Assembly (NCBI GenBank): GCA_964606065.1 | Contig: CAZSEX010000005.1 | Span: 16,018-80,017 of the forward strand | DNA length: 64,000 bases | Direction of reading: 5' to 3' | Origin: JAFGHJ01 sp964606065 | Lineage (GTDB): Bacteria > Hydrothermota > UBA3072 | Shown here: positions 18,621 through 28,025 of the stretch, one piece after another | Numbering within the stretch: the first letter of the stretch is position 1 | Layout: every line of letters begins with the position of its first letter | Position numbers and translations under genes: made by a program | The notes under the pieces: model-generated | Seen by the model: only the letters and a program-made list of their open reading frames with translations | Database searches by the model: none | Told to the model about the DNA's origin: nothing

Positions 18621-18648
18621 TTGACAAAACATTCTAAGAGCCTAAAGT
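18621..18648 (+). promoter_or_regulatory. Possible promoter of C25-like peptidase gene
   Basis: TTGACA (18621-18626), 16-bp spacer, TAAAGT (18643-18648). It lies inside the longest open frame and supports the later start at 18675. Confidence 0.4.
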
Positions 18649-18674
18649 TACAAAGAAAACATCAGATAAATATT

Positions 18675-21401
18675 ATGAAAATATATATAAATTTTTTATG
18701 CTTTTTGGTTCCGGGAATAGCTGTTTTCCCCGGGGCAGTTAAGTCTATGAAAAGACCAGATCTCCCCTCTGAATATATAATAATAACGAATCAAACGTTA
18801 GAAGAGGCTTTTGAACCTGTAGCCGATTATATAACCAAGAAGGGTGTTGTGGCAAAAATCTATACGGTCGATGAAATTTTAAATAATTATTCCTGTGACA
18901 CCGTCTCTAATATCTGTGATTCGGCAGGCGCGATACGAAGTTTTCTTATGTATAAATATGAAAATGGCACTCAATGGGTGTTGCTTGGAGGAGATGAAAC
19001 TAACGTGCCGGTTAGATATGGGACAGCTACTGCCATTTTAAACTCATCGGTTACTTTAGAACCCGGTCCTTCAGACTTGTATTACTCTGATCTAAATGGA
19101 AATTGGAATGGAGATGGAGATGAATATTTTGGAGAGCCTCGTCATGATTCAATTGATGTCGAGCCCGAATTGTATGTCGGACGAATACCCTGCGAGAACC
19201 CGGAAGATGTCGCAAATTGGTTTGAAAAGTTGGTTAGTTATGAAAATCCGGAGAACGTAAATTACCTCACAAAATTTTTCTGGTCAGCCGCGGATCAGAT
19301 GAGGTCTTACCCGGATTCCGTCATTTCAATCGGATCGATCCCTTCAGGCATTTCCCATGACCTAACAATGGTTGAGACTGACGACGGGTATCTACCAAAA
19401 GGAAGTGACGTAATTCATAAGATGAACGAGCATTTTGGCTTCTTTACTTCCTTTGGTCACGGCTCACCCGACAATCTTACGGTTTCCGCTCCAGGCTACA
19501 ACAATCCAAGCAAATACAGGAATTTTCTTGTGAGCCTCGATTCTTGCGATATCCATTGGACAAACCAGGGCGGGCTTTGCAGAGTTGAAAATGGCAACGG
19601 GCTGGACAGCCTGAAGAACAAAGATTACTATGGAATAATGGCTATTTATTCCTGCTATCACGCAGCTTATGATTTTAAGAATCTTGACAAAGAGCCCTGG
19701 AACAGGTGTTGTGGGCCTTCAATTATGGAAGCTTTCATCCTTCTCCCGGAGAGAGGTGGACCCGCTTATATTGGTTTTACAAGGGAAGCCGGACTTACAA
19801 GTAATATAGAACTCCATAATTGTTTGTTGAATAAACTTTTCCATGACAATATTACAAGAATCGGGGAAGCTGTAGCACTAACCAAGACCGAAATTTATCC
19901 TAATCAACTTACATATCATAGCTATAATTTCTTCGGCTGCCCTTTGATGAGAATCTGGACTGACATTCCTCAAAAGATGAACGTTTCCCATGATACGCTT
20001 ATAACCACGGGGCCCGGAAACATAATGTTAACCGTGAGTGAGGATAATGACAGCACGGGTATCAGGAACGCATATGTTTGCCTCTGGAAAGGCGATGAAG
20101 TTTATGAAAGAGGTTACACCGACGAGAACGGACATTTGCAGCTCCAAGTCAATTCCATAACAGCAGGAACAATGAGCATAACTGTAACTAAAGAAAACAT
20201 GCTGCCTTATGAAGGAGTAGTAACAGTCCAATGGCCGGAGCCCAAACTTTTGGCGAAAAAGACCCTGGCAAGTCAGTCCGATCGTTCCCGGTGGCATACT
20301 GTCGATTTTCCGGAAACATACATTAATCCTATTGTTTTTATGGGACCTCCTTCATACAATGACAGCAACCCAACAACTATAAGAGTTAAGGATATAGAAT
20401 CAAATGGATTTAAGTTCCAAATGGAGGAATGGGATTATCTCGACGGAGCTCATGGAGAAGAAACCATTTCCTTTTTGGCGATGGAAGAAGGGGTATATAA
20501 GATCGATGGAAAGATTTGGGAAGCCGGTTGGATTTGCTGTCCTACATACGAGGAGTGGGTAACAGTTAATTTTAGATCTCCGGATTTCAAAGGTTCTAAC
20601 GAAACAATTGTACTTACTCAGCCAGTTACAGACAGTCTTGATTTCCCCATTGTTACCAGGGTAAAGGATGTAACTTCATCGGGATTTAAGCTTATGATTC
20701 AAAATGAAGAAAACAACGAAGATTTACATGGATCGAGTCATGATAAACCTGAAATTGTTAATTACCTCGCGTTAGAAACGGGAATCGGAAAAATAAACAA
20801 TTACGAAAAATTCGCGGTGGCTAAAACAACCCCAGGACAAACTCCCGCGGTTAGTCATGAATGGAGTACCGTAGAATTTCCTGCAATCGATTCGGCGTAC
20901 GCTTCTATATTTATTGCAGATATACAAACATTTCAATTCGATACAAAAAAATATCCATATAAAACCGAAAGCGACCCGGCGAGTTTACGCTACAAAGATC
21001 TAATCAATACTAAAGTAACGGTAAAAGTCGAAGAAGAACAATCTGCAGATTTAGAAGTAACACATCCCCCGGAAGATATTGGGTATCTTGCAGTGTTTAA
21101 ACCTGTAGAAGACACAACTGTAACTGACACCCAAAATATATACAAAAACTATATTGAACTTCCTTCTTCTATAATAACAGAAAGTCTCGTTCTAAATGTT
21201 TCGTCCGCCCATGATAGAGAAGTGAGTATTGAACTTATTGATATCACAGGAAGAATTATAAAAAGAAAAAATTATAAACTAAAGAAAGGAAAAGAACAAC
21301 CACTGAACTTTGGTCAATTTAAATCCGGAATTTATTTCTTCAGAATTTTACAGGAAAAAGCAACCAAGCCTGAAGTTTATAAGATTACTGTTTTAAGATA
21401 G
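18675..21401 (+). CDS. Secreted C25-like (gingipain-type) cysteine peptidase with lectin-like repeats and sorting domain
   Basis: The frame is open from 18600, but the ATG at 18675 begins a clear signal peptide (MKIYINFLCFLVPGIAVFPG), so I start there (908 residues). The catalytic part resembles peptidase family C25: YIIITNQTLEEAFEPVADYITKKG, LLGGDETNVPVRYG, ELYVGRIP, catalytic His in SFGHGSPDN (nt about 19456) and catalytic Cys in IYSCYHAAYDF (nt about 19654). Three H-type-lectin-like repeats follow, each with a W-x-T/V-V-x-F start and a SFLAMEEG-like end (nt about 20285, 20550, 20860). A T9SS-type domain ends the chain (IELIDITGRIIK, SGIYFFRI). No C25 propeptide is seen. Its target is unknown. 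Confidence 0.78.
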   Translation: MKIYINFLCFLVPGIAVFPGAVKSMKRPDLPSEYIIITNQTLEEAFEPVADYITKKGVVAKIYTVDEILNNYSCDTVSNICDSAGAIRSFLMYKYENGTQWVLLGGDETNVPVRYGTATAILNSSVTLEPGPSDLYYSDLNGNWNGDGDEYFGEPRHDSIDVEPELYVGRIPCENPEDVANWFEKLVSYENPENVNYLTKFFWSAADQMRSYPDSVISIGSIPSGISHDLTMVETDDGYLPKGSDVIHKMNEHFGFFTSFGHGSPDNLTVSAPGYNNPSKYRNFLVSLDSCDIHWTNQGGLCRVENGNGLDSLKNKDYYGIMAIYSCYHAAYDFKNLDKEPWNRCCGPSIMEAFILLPERGGPAYIGFTREAGLTSNIELHNCLLNKLFHDNITRIGEAVALTKTEIYPNQLTYHSYNFFGCPLMRIWTDIPQKMNVSHDTLITTGPGNIMLTVSEDNDSTGIRNAYVCLWKGDEVYERGYTDENGHLQLQVNSITAGTMSITVTKENMLPYEGVVTVQWPEPKLLAKKTLASQSDRSRWHTVDFPETYINPIVFMGPPSYNDSNPTTIRVKDIESNGFKFQMEEWDYLDGAHGEETISFLAMEEGVYKIDGKIWEAGWICCPTYEEWVTVNFRSPDFKGSNETIVLTQPVTDSLDFPIVTRVKDVTSSGFKLMIQNEENNEDLHGSSHDKPEIVNYLALETGIGKINNYEKFAVAKTTPGQTPAVSHEWSTVEFPAIDSAYASIFIADIQTFQFDTKKYPYKTESDPASLRYKDLINTKVTVKVEEEQSADLEVTHPPEDIGYLAVFKPVEDTTVTDTQNIYKNYIELPSSIITESLVLNVSSAHDREVSIELIDITGRIIKRKNYKLKKGKEQPLNFGQFKSGIYFFRILQEKATKPEVYKITVLR

Positions 21402-21427
21402 CAAAAAGGGGGATAGAAGGAAGCCGT

Positions 21428-22003
21428 ATGGCAGAAATTTCCGTAAATATCGTTTACTTTGAAGAATCAGGAAAAATAAACACTGAAAGAACACTCGAAA
21501 TTGCTTTAAAACGAATTCGAGAACTCAATATAGAACAGATAGTAATCGCCTCGACCGGAGGTTATACAGCTCTCGAAGCAATGCAAGTTTTTCGAGATTA
21601 TAATCCCATAATCGTAACTCACTCTACGGGATTCAACAATCCAAACGAACAGGAAATGACCGAGGAAACAAGAAAACAACTCGAAGATTTAGGAGCTACA
21701 GTTCTAACTTCCCTTCATTCATTCGGAGGATTGGGAAGAGCCGTTAGAAAAAAGTTTAACACTTACGAGCTCGATGATATAGTAGCCAACACTCTCCGCG
21801 TTCTGGGAGAAGGAATGAAAGTAGGATGTGAAATCACACTCATGGCGGCAGATGCGGGACTAATAAACACGGAAAAAGATACCATCTCGATTTCCGGAAC
21901 AAGCGAAGGAGCGGACACAGCTCTGGTTATTAAACCGGCTAATACTCAGAACTTTTTCGATCTGAGAGTAAAAGAAATTCTCTGCAAACCCAGACTGGAC
22001 TGA
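21428..22003 (+). CDS. Stand-alone pyruvate-kinase C-terminal-like domain protein
   Basis: A 191-residue cytoplasmic protein matching only the alpha/beta C-terminal domain of pyruvate kinase (PK_C): IALKRIRELNIEQIVIASTGGYTALEAMQVF, IIVTHSTGFNNPNEQEM, LTSLHSFGGLGRAVRKKF and CEITLMAADAGLINTEKDTISISGTSEGADTALVI. In full pyruvate kinases this domain binds the allosteric effector; free-standing versions occur in archaea and various bacteria with no proven role. An AAGGA ribosome-binding site precedes the ATG. It lies between the peptidase and the GH115 gene, on the same strand. Confidence 0.8.
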   Translation: MAEISVNIVYFEESGKINTERTLEIALKRIRELNIEQIVIASTGGYTALEAMQVFRDYNPIIVTHSTGFNNPNEQEMTEETRKQLEDLGATVLTSLHSFGGLGRAVRKKFNTYELDDIVANTLRVLGEGMKVGCEITLMAADAGLINTEKDTISISGTSEGADTALVIKPANTQNFFDLRVKEILCKPRLD

Positions 22004-22168
22004 TTATTCAGGATTTTGGGATTGGGATTTAGGATTGGGTTAAAAAACAACAAAAAATCTTTGTGTTTTCTGCGTCTTTGCGTGAGACAAATTTGGTGTG
22101 AAGGGGGTGGTTTTTTAAACAACAAAAATTCTCTGCGCTCTCTGCGTCTTTGCGGTGAAAAATTTCCC
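22004..22168. repeat. Intergenic family-A repeats
   Basis: Holds the clearest 9-nt periodicity of the window: TCTCTGCGC-TCTCTGCGT-CTTTGCGGT at about 22132-22158, and CTTTGTGTTTTCTGCGTCTTTGCGTG at about 22060-22085. Translation gives a spurious LRSLRLCGE-type peptide. Confidence 0.75.
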
Positions 22169-22197
22169 TTGACTTTCCCGGAAAAAGCATTTATTAT
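22169..22197 (+). promoter_or_regulatory. Promoter of GH115 gene, leaderless type
   Basis: TTGACT (22169-22174), 17-bp spacer, TATTAT (22192-22197). The ATG starts at 22206, eight bases past the -10, so the leader should be 0-2 nt. There is no ribosome-binding site. Confidence 0.65.
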
Positions 22198-22205
22198 AAA
22201 GCGTA

Positions 22206-25097
22206 ATGAATATTAAATTTACAAAAATTGCATTATTATTTACCGTACTAATTCTCACCTGTTCAACCACAGAAACGGTTCCTGAAGTCAAATCTTATAT
22301 TTCCGCCAATAAAAGCGAAGAGCGTTTTGCTCTTTCTTCTGGCGGGAAATCCGCGCCGTTATACGTAAGTTCCGAAGATTATCCCGGAGTAATAAAAGTA
22401 GCAAAACTTTTTCAGACCGACATTGAAAAAGTAACGGATTCCAGACCGGAAATATTCGTAGACGAAGTTCCGAACTCAAAAGAAATAGTCATAATAGGAA
22501 CAATCGGAAAAAGCAGAATAATAGACAATTTAGTAGCGGATAAAAAAATAGAGGTAAAGGATATTTTAGGAAAATGGGAAACATTTATAAGGCAGGTTGT
22601 AGAAAACCCACTGCCAGATGTGAATAGAGCTCTGGTTATAATTGGTAGCGGTAAGCGCGGTACGATATACGGTATGTTCGATTTATCTGAAAAAATAGGT
22701 GTTTCGCCCTGGTACTACTGGGCTGATGTACCTCCTGAAAAAAAGAAAAATCTTTATGTTTCGCCTGAACCATACAGCCTGGGAGAACCTTCGGTAAAAT
22801 ACAGGGGCATATTTATAAACGATGAAGAACCTGCTCTCGGTAGCTGGGTTCGAGAAAAATTCGGCGGTTTTAATTCCAAATTCTACGAAAATGTATTCGA
22901 ACTTATACTAAGAATGAAAGGGAATTACCTCTGGCCCGCCATGTGGGGCAGAGCTTTCTACGTTGACGACACTCTAAACCCGAAACTGGCGGACGAATAC
23001 GGAGTTGTGATAGGAACATCTCATCACGAACCTTTAATTAGAGCTCACGATGAATGGAGACGTTTCGGAGAAGGTAGATGGAATTATGAATTAAATGAAG
23101 AAAGGTTAAAAGAATTCTGGCGGGAAGGCATCCGGAGAATGGATGGATATGAAAGTATAGTCACAATTGGCATGAGGGGAGACGGCGATGAACCCATGAC
23201 CGAAGGAACAGCAATAGCACTCTTAGAGCGAATCGTAAAAGATCAGAGAGGAATTATCGAAGAAGTAACGGGAAAACCCGCATCCGCCACTCCTCAAAAA
23301 TGGGCTCTATACAAGGAAGTACAGGATTATTACGATAAGGGGATGACTGTTCCTGATGATGTAACATTATTACTTTGCGACGATAACTGGGGTAATGTCA
23401 GAAGATTACCGGTACTGGACGCGCCACCTCGTACGGGCGGTTACGGTATGTATTACCATTTCGATTTTGTGGGTGGGCCCAGAAGCTATCGATGGTTAAA
23501 TACCAATCAAATATCAAGAATATGGGAACAGATGCGCTTATCTTACCGTTACGGAGTTGAAGAAATCTGGATCGTCAATGTGGGCGATATAAAACCCATG
23601 GAATTCCCGACTCAATTTTTCCTGGATTATGCCTGGAATCTCGATAAATGGACTGCGGAAAAACTTCCGGAATACACAAAACTATGGGCGAAACAGCAGT
23701 TCGGAGAGAAGTACTCCGATGAAATAGCGGATATTTTAACAAAGTATACAAAATATAATTCACGCAGAAAGCCGGAGTCCATCGATTCAACAACTTACAG
23801 TTTAATTAATTACAGAGAAGCTGAAAGAGTCGTAGCAGATTATAACGAAATAGCAAATAAAGCTGCAGAAATTTACGAGCAATTACCTCCAGAGTACAAA
23901 GATGCTTATTACCAGTTAGTATTATTCCCCGTAAAAGCATGCGCGAATTTAAATGAAATGCATGTTACGGTTGGTAAAAACTATTTATACGCCAAACAGG
24001 GAAGAGCGGCAACAAACATGCTGGCAGATAAAGTCAGAAATTTATTTCAAAAGGACGCGGAATTAACAGAATATTATCACACAAAAATGGCTAACGGAAA
24101 ATGGAATCATATGATGTCCCAGCCACACATTGGTTACACCAGCTGGGATAATCCTCCGCGAAATATAATGCCTGAAGTAAAGGAAATAAAAATACCGAAC
24201 ACCTCAGAAATGGGAGTGGCAGTCGAGGGTTCCGATAAATGGTGGCCGGATACACCGGGACAAGCAGTATTGCCGGAATTCGATTGTTATAACCAGCAAA
24301 AATATTATATAGAAATATTTAACCGCGGTGCCATTCCTTTCGATTTTGAAATATCCTGCGAAAAGCCATGGCTAATATTATCGGACAAAGATGGTAAAAT
24401 AAATAAAGAGAAACGCATTTACGTAGAAATAAACTGGGAAAAGGCGCCCAAAGGCACTTACTGCACACCAATTGAGATCAAAAGTTCGGACAATACAACA
24501 GTTACGGTTAAAACTCCCATCAACAATCCCGAATACCCAAAGCGCGATGAAATAAAATGTTTTGTGGAGAGCAACGGTTACGTCTCTATGGAAGCAGAAC
24601 ATTATACCCGTAAGTTAGAAAACAACGATATAAACTGGTTAACAATTCCTAACCTTGGACGTACTGTTTCGGGTATAACACCAATACCCGTTACAGCAAA
24701 AAAACAGACACCCGGTGGCAACAGTCCGCATTTAGATTATAAAATGTATTTGTTTAACAGTGGTAAAGTAAAAGTCAAAGCGTACTTCTCACCCACACAG
24801 AATTTCCATAACACCGAAGGTCTTCATTGTGGCATATCCTTTGACAACCAACAACCACAAATAATAAATGTTCATAAAAACGACACGATTCCGGACTGGA
24901 AATATCCGCCCGAATGGAATCAGGCTGTTATGGAAAACATAAAGATTTTAACCTCTGAACATACGATAGAAAACCCGGGCGAACACACACTTAAATTCTG
25001 GATGGTTGACCCGGGACTGGTTCTTCAGAAAATAGTCGTAGAAACCCGTGAAATAAAACCAAGCTATCTCGGTCCGTCGGAAAGTTTCCACAGATAA
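22206..25097 (+). CDS. GH115 family alpha-glucuronidase, exported
   Basis: A 963-residue glycoside hydrolase. GH115 enzymes remove alpha-1,2-linked (4-O-methyl)glucuronic acid side chains from xylan. The N-terminal hydrophobic stretch ends LILTCSTT, a possible lipoprotein signal with an unusual Thr before the Cys. The alpha/beta lead domain (about 40-180) ends with GKRGTIYGMFDLSE; the catalytic barrel follows, with GIFINDEEPALGSW, KGNYLWPAMWG, GTSHHEPLIRAHDEW, TIGMRGDGDEPM and LLCDDNWGNVRRLP, all typical of the family. The C-terminal domain (about 760-963) starts with YVSMEAEHYTRK. Length matches the family. The neighbouring xylose operon and uronate genes fit a glucuronoxylan role. Confidence 0.93.
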   Translation: MNIKFTKIALLFTVLILTCSTTETVPEVKSYISANKSEERFALSSGGKSAPLYVSSEDYPGVIKVAKLFQTDIEKVTDSRPEIFVDEVPNSKEIVIIGTIGKSRIIDNLVADKKIEVKDILGKWETFIRQVVENPLPDVNRALVIIGSGKRGTIYGMFDLSEKIGVSPWYYWADVPPEKKKNLYVSPEPYSLGEPSVKYRGIFINDEEPALGSWVREKFGGFNSKFYENVFELILRMKGNYLWPAMWGRAFYVDDTLNPKLADEYGVVIGTSHHEPLIRAHDEWRRFGEGRWNYELNEERLKEFWREGIRRMDGYESIVTIGMRGDGDEPMTEGTAIALLERIVKDQRGIIEEVTGKPASATPQKWALYKEVQDYYDKGMTVPDDVTLLLCDDNWGNVRRLPVLDAPPRTGGYGMYYHFDFVGGPRSYRWLNTNQISRIWEQMRLSYRYGVEEIWIVNVGDIKPMEFPTQFFLDYAWNLDKWTAEKLPEYTKLWAKQQFGEKYSDEIADILTKYTKYNSRRKPESIDSTTYSLINYREAERVVADYNEIANKAAEIYEQLPPEYKDAYYQLVLFPVKACANLNEMHVTVGKNYLYAKQGRAATNMLADKVRNLFQKDAELTEYYHTKMANGKWNHMMSQPHIGYTSWDNPPRNIMPEVKEIKIPNTSEMGVAVEGSDKWWPDTPGQAVLPEFDCYNQQKYYIEIFNRGAIPFDFEISCEKPWLILSDKDGKINKEKRIYVEINWEKAPKGTYCTPIEIKSSDNTTVTVKTPINNPEYPKRDEIKCFVESNGYVSMEAEHYTRKLENNDINWLTIPNLGRTVSGITPIPVTAKKQTPGGNSPHLDYKMYLFNSGKVKVKAYFSPTQNFHNTEGLHCGISFDNQQPQIINVHKNDTIPDWKYPPEWNQAVMENIKILTSEHTIENPGEHTLKFWMVDPGLVLQKIVVETREIKPSYLGPSESFHR

Positions 25098-25100
25098 CAG

Positions 25101-25133
25101 AAAAACCCCGCTGGTTTCCAGCGGGGTTTTTTT
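25101..25133. terminator. Bidirectional intrinsic terminator
   Basis: Stem CCCCGCTGG (25106-25114), loop TTT, CCAGCGGGG (25118-25126), with A5 on the left and T7 on the right. It can stop both the GH115 transcript (plus) and the xylose operon (minus), which converge here. Confidence 0.93.
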
Positions 25134-25155
25134 ATTTTCAAAATCTAAAATCTCT

Positions 25156-26481
25156 TTACTTGCACTCAAACAAATAATCGTTGAGTATTATCTCAAGATA
25201 TTCCTGTCTTCCGGATTTCCTCTTCGGTTCTCCGTTCTTAAACGCATATTTTTCAAGAGATTCGAAGTTTTCCTTTCCTGAGACAATCGATTTTCCAATG
25301 CCTTTAGCATAGCTGGAGTATCTTTCCTTAACAAATTTATCGATTTCTCCGCCCTTAATCAGCGCGTTTGCTACCTTGTAAGCTTTGGCGAATGAATCCA
25401 TACCGGAAATGTGAGCGTATACGAGATCTTCCAGCTCAAATGAACCTCTTCTTACCTTAGCATCGAAATTCAATCCGCCTTTACCGAGACCGCCGTTCTT
25501 AATAACCTCATACATAGCTAAAGTTGTATCGTAAATGTTGCTGGGGAACTGGTCTGTATCCCATCCGAGAAGAACATCACCCTGGTTGGCATCGATACTT
25601 CCAAGAACACCATTAATTCTGGCGACTCTTAAGTCGTGATTGAAGGTGTGTCTCGCGAGAGTGGCGTGATTGGCTTCGATATTAAGTTTAAACTTATCGA
25701 TAAGATCATAGCTTTTCAAGAATCCAATAACAGTTGCAGAATCGAAATCGTACTGATGTTTAGTCGGTTCATGTGGTTTCGGTTCTATTAAAAACTGCGC
25801 TTTAAATCCGATTTTTTTGGCATAGTCGCAAGCCATCTGAAGAAAACGAGCCAGATTATCTAACTCCAGTTTCATATCCGTGTTAAGAAGGGTTTCATAT
25901 CCTTCTCTTCCACCCCAGAAAACGTAATTTTCCGCGCCGAGTTCTTTTCCCACTTCAAGAGCTTTTTTAACCTGAGCCGCCGCGTAAGCAAAAACATCCG
26001 CGTAAGGAGAAGTGGCAGCACCATGCATAAATCTCGGATTGGAGAAAAGATTAGCCGTATCCCATAGCAATTTAGTCTCACTATTCTTCATATGTCCTTT
26101 TATGTGATCGACTATAATATCGAGATTCTTGTTGGTCTCAGCAAGCGTATCCCCTTCCGGCGCAACATCCCTATCGTGAAAACAGAAATAAGGAACACCT
26201 AAAATTTCAAATAATTCAAAAGCCGCGTCCACCCTTGCTTTGGCGCAATCCATATTATCAGAGAAAGACTCCCACGGTCTGTCAAATACCGGGTCACCAA
26301 ACATATCTTTTCCATTTCCGCAGAATGTATGCCAGTAAGCTACCGCAAACCTGAGATGCTCTTTCATCGTCTTACCATTAATTTTCTCTTTTGGGTTATA
26401 AAACTTAAAGGCAAGCGGATTTTTCGATTTCTTACCTTCAAACTTTATCTTTTTTATGTTACTAAAGATTTTTTGTGCCAT
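25156..26481 (-). CDS. xylA: Xylose isomerase
   Basis: A 441-residue cytoplasmic isomerase converting D-xylose to D-xylulose using two divalent metals. Family motifs are AYWHTFCGNGKDMFG, FHDRDVAPEG (catalytic His/Asp), ENYVFWGGREGYETL, LIEPKPHEPTKHQYDFD (metal-binding Glu and His) and NIEANHATLARHTFNHDL. The open frame extends to a TTG at 26499, but an AAGGAGAG ribosome-binding site lies within that extension; ATG 26481 is the proper start. It is the last gene of the xylB-permease-binding protein-ATPase-xylA operon and ends just before the shared terminator. Confidence 0.97.
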   Translation of the reverse strand: MAQKIFSNIKKIKFEGKKSKNPLAFKFYNPKEKINGKTMKEHLRFAVAYWHTFCGNGKDMFGDPVFDRPWESFSDNMDCAKARVDAAFELFEILGVPYFCFHDRDVAPEGDTLAETNKNLDIIVDHIKGHMKNSETKLLWDTANLFSNPRFMHGAATSPYADVFAYAAAQVKKALEVGKELGAENYVFWGGREGYETLLNTDMKLELDNLARFLQMACDYAKKIGFKAQFLIEPKPHEPTKHQYDFDSATVIGFLKSYDLIDKFKLNIEANHATLARHTFNHDLRVARINGVLGSIDANQGDVLLGWDTDQFPSNIYDTTLAMYEVIKNGGLGKGGLNFDAKVRRGSFELEDLVYAHISGMDSFAKAYKVANALIKGGEIDKFVKERYSSYAKGIGKSIVSGKENFESLEKYAFKNGEPKRKSGRQEYLEIILNDYLFECK

Positions 26482-26510
26482 ATGCCACTCTCCTTTCAAA
26501 GTTTAAAATA

Positions 26511-28025
26511 CTAACTTTCCATAACCGCACAGTTAATTATCTTTTCTTCCGTTGCGTCCTTACGTAAGAATTCTCCCGTTATCTTACCTTCAGACATTAC
26601 AAGAATTCTGTCACTCATGCTAAGTATTTCCGGCAGCTCGGATGAAACAATTATAATACCCAATCCCTGGAATGCAAGTAAGGAAATTAGGAAGTGTATT
26701 TCGGCTTTTGCCCCTATATCTATCCCTCTGGTTGGCTCATCCAAAATAAGGATTTTCGGCAGCGAAGCAAGCCATTTAGCAAGGACGACCTTCTGTTGAT
26801 TCCCTCCGGAAAGGCTTTTTGCAGGAGAAAGAGGGTCGGAGGGACTTATTTTTAATTTATTTATATAGCTTTCCACTATTTCGTCTTCTTTTTCCTTATC
26901 CACAACCTTCCATTTAGAAATTATATCCAGAACGGGAAGAGTTATATTTTCTTTGATATTCATAAGAGGTATAAGTCCCTGCGATTGCCTGTCTTCAGGC
27001 ACAAATCCGATTCCTTTATTTATAGCGTCGGCGGGAGATTCTATCGATACTTCCTCTCCCTCGAGAAGGATCGAACCCTTATCCAGTCTATCTACACCGA
27101 ATATTGCTCTCATGGTTTCCGTCCTTCCTGCTCCCACCAGACCATACAAACCCACTATTTCTCCTTTTCTTACCCGAAAACTAATGTTATCTATCGATCC
27201 TTTTTTTGTCAAATTCTTAACTTCAAAAATTTTTTCACCTATCTTCTTTTCCTTCCCCGGATACATATCCAGATCCCGTCCCACCATCATTTGAGCAACT
27301 TTCCTTTCGGTAGCATCTTTTACATCTAAACTACCTGCATTTTTGCCGTCTCTGAGAACAACTATACGGTCACAGATACTGAAAACCTCACTTAGTTTAT
27401 GGGTCACAAAAACAAAAGTTAATCCTATTTTCTTAAGCTTATTTACTATAGCAAAAAGTTTTTCTATCTCATTATCCGTAAGAGGTGCTGTCGGCTCGTC
27501 CATTACTATCAGTTTCGAATCGATCGATATAGCCCTTGCAATCTCCACCATCTGTTTCTGAGCCACGCCCAATTCTCTAATCGGAGTATTGGCAGAAAAT
27601 TTCACTCCCAGTTTAGACAAATGCTCTGAAGCTATTCTATCCATCTCTTTTCTGTCCAACAATCCTAAAACACCACTTCTCCTTGGCTCTCTTCCAAGAA
27701 GTATATTTTCAGAAACCGAAAGATTGGGAGCGATATTAAAGTGCTGATGAATAAAACTTATACCCTTTTTTTGAGCATCGTGGGGATTTCGAAATCTTAT
27801 TTCCTCACCTTCCAAGTATATTTTTCCGCTATCCTGCTGGTAAAAACCTGTCGGGGCGGGATGAGGATTAAGAATTTCCATCAAAGTGGTCTTCCCCGCT
27901 CCGTTTTCACCCACAAGAGCCAGTATTTCTCCTTTAAAAACCTCGAGGTCTACGTTATCCAGGGCTTTTACTCCCGGAAAATTTTTCGTGATTTTCTCCA
28001 TACGGAGAAGGACTTCTTTACTCAC
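26511..28025 (-). CDS. Sugar ABC transporter ATPase (XylG/RbsA type)
   Basis: A 504-residue protein with two nucleotide-binding domains. Domain 1 has Walker A GENGAGKTT (about 37-45), Q-loop region ISFIHQHFN, a signature-like region and Walker B LIVMDEPTAPL. Domain 2 has the degenerate P-loop GLVGAGRTE and the signature LSGGNQQK with LILDEPTRGID. This pair is standard for ribose/xylose-type importers. Directly after the domain-1 P-loop helix there is an odd seven-residue insertion (NPHPAPT) where relatives have a single Ser/Gly turn. The start is a GTG overlapping the stop of the binding-protein gene (GTGA). Xylose is the likely substrate by context. Confidence 0.9.
   Translation of the reverse strand: MSKEVLLRMEKITKNFPGVKALDNVDLEVFKGEILALVGENGAGKTTLMEILNPHPAPTGFYQQDSGKIYLEGEEIRFRNPHDAQKKGISFIHQHFNIAPNLSVSENILLGREPRRSGVLGLLDRKEMDRIASEHLSKLGVKFSANTPIRELGVAQKQMVEIARAISIDSKLIVMDEPTAPLTDNEIEKLFAIVNKLKKIGLTFVFVTHKLSEVFSICDRIVVLRDGKNAGSLDVKDATERKVAQMMVGRDLDMYPGKEKKIGEKIFEVKNLTKKGSIDNISFRVRKGEIVGLYGLVGAGRTETMRAIFGVDRLDKGSILLEGEEVSIESPADAINKGIGFVPEDRQSQGLIPLMNIKENITLPVLDIISKWKVVDKEKEDEIVESYINKLKISPSDPLSPAKSLSGGNQQKVVLAKWLASLPKILILDEPTRGIDIGAKAEIHFLISLLAFQGLGIIIVSSELPEILSMSDRILVMSEGKITGEFLRKDATEEKIINCAVMES

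Noticed and set aside
22016..22216. 66-codon plus-strand frame
   Set aside because: Peptide LRLC...LRSLRLCGE is the well-known artefact of the 9-nt repeat, and it overlaps the GH115 promoter and start.
26482..26499. TTG start six codons upstream for xylA
   Set aside because: The AAGGAGAG ribosome-binding site lies inside this stretch, so ATG 26481 is used.
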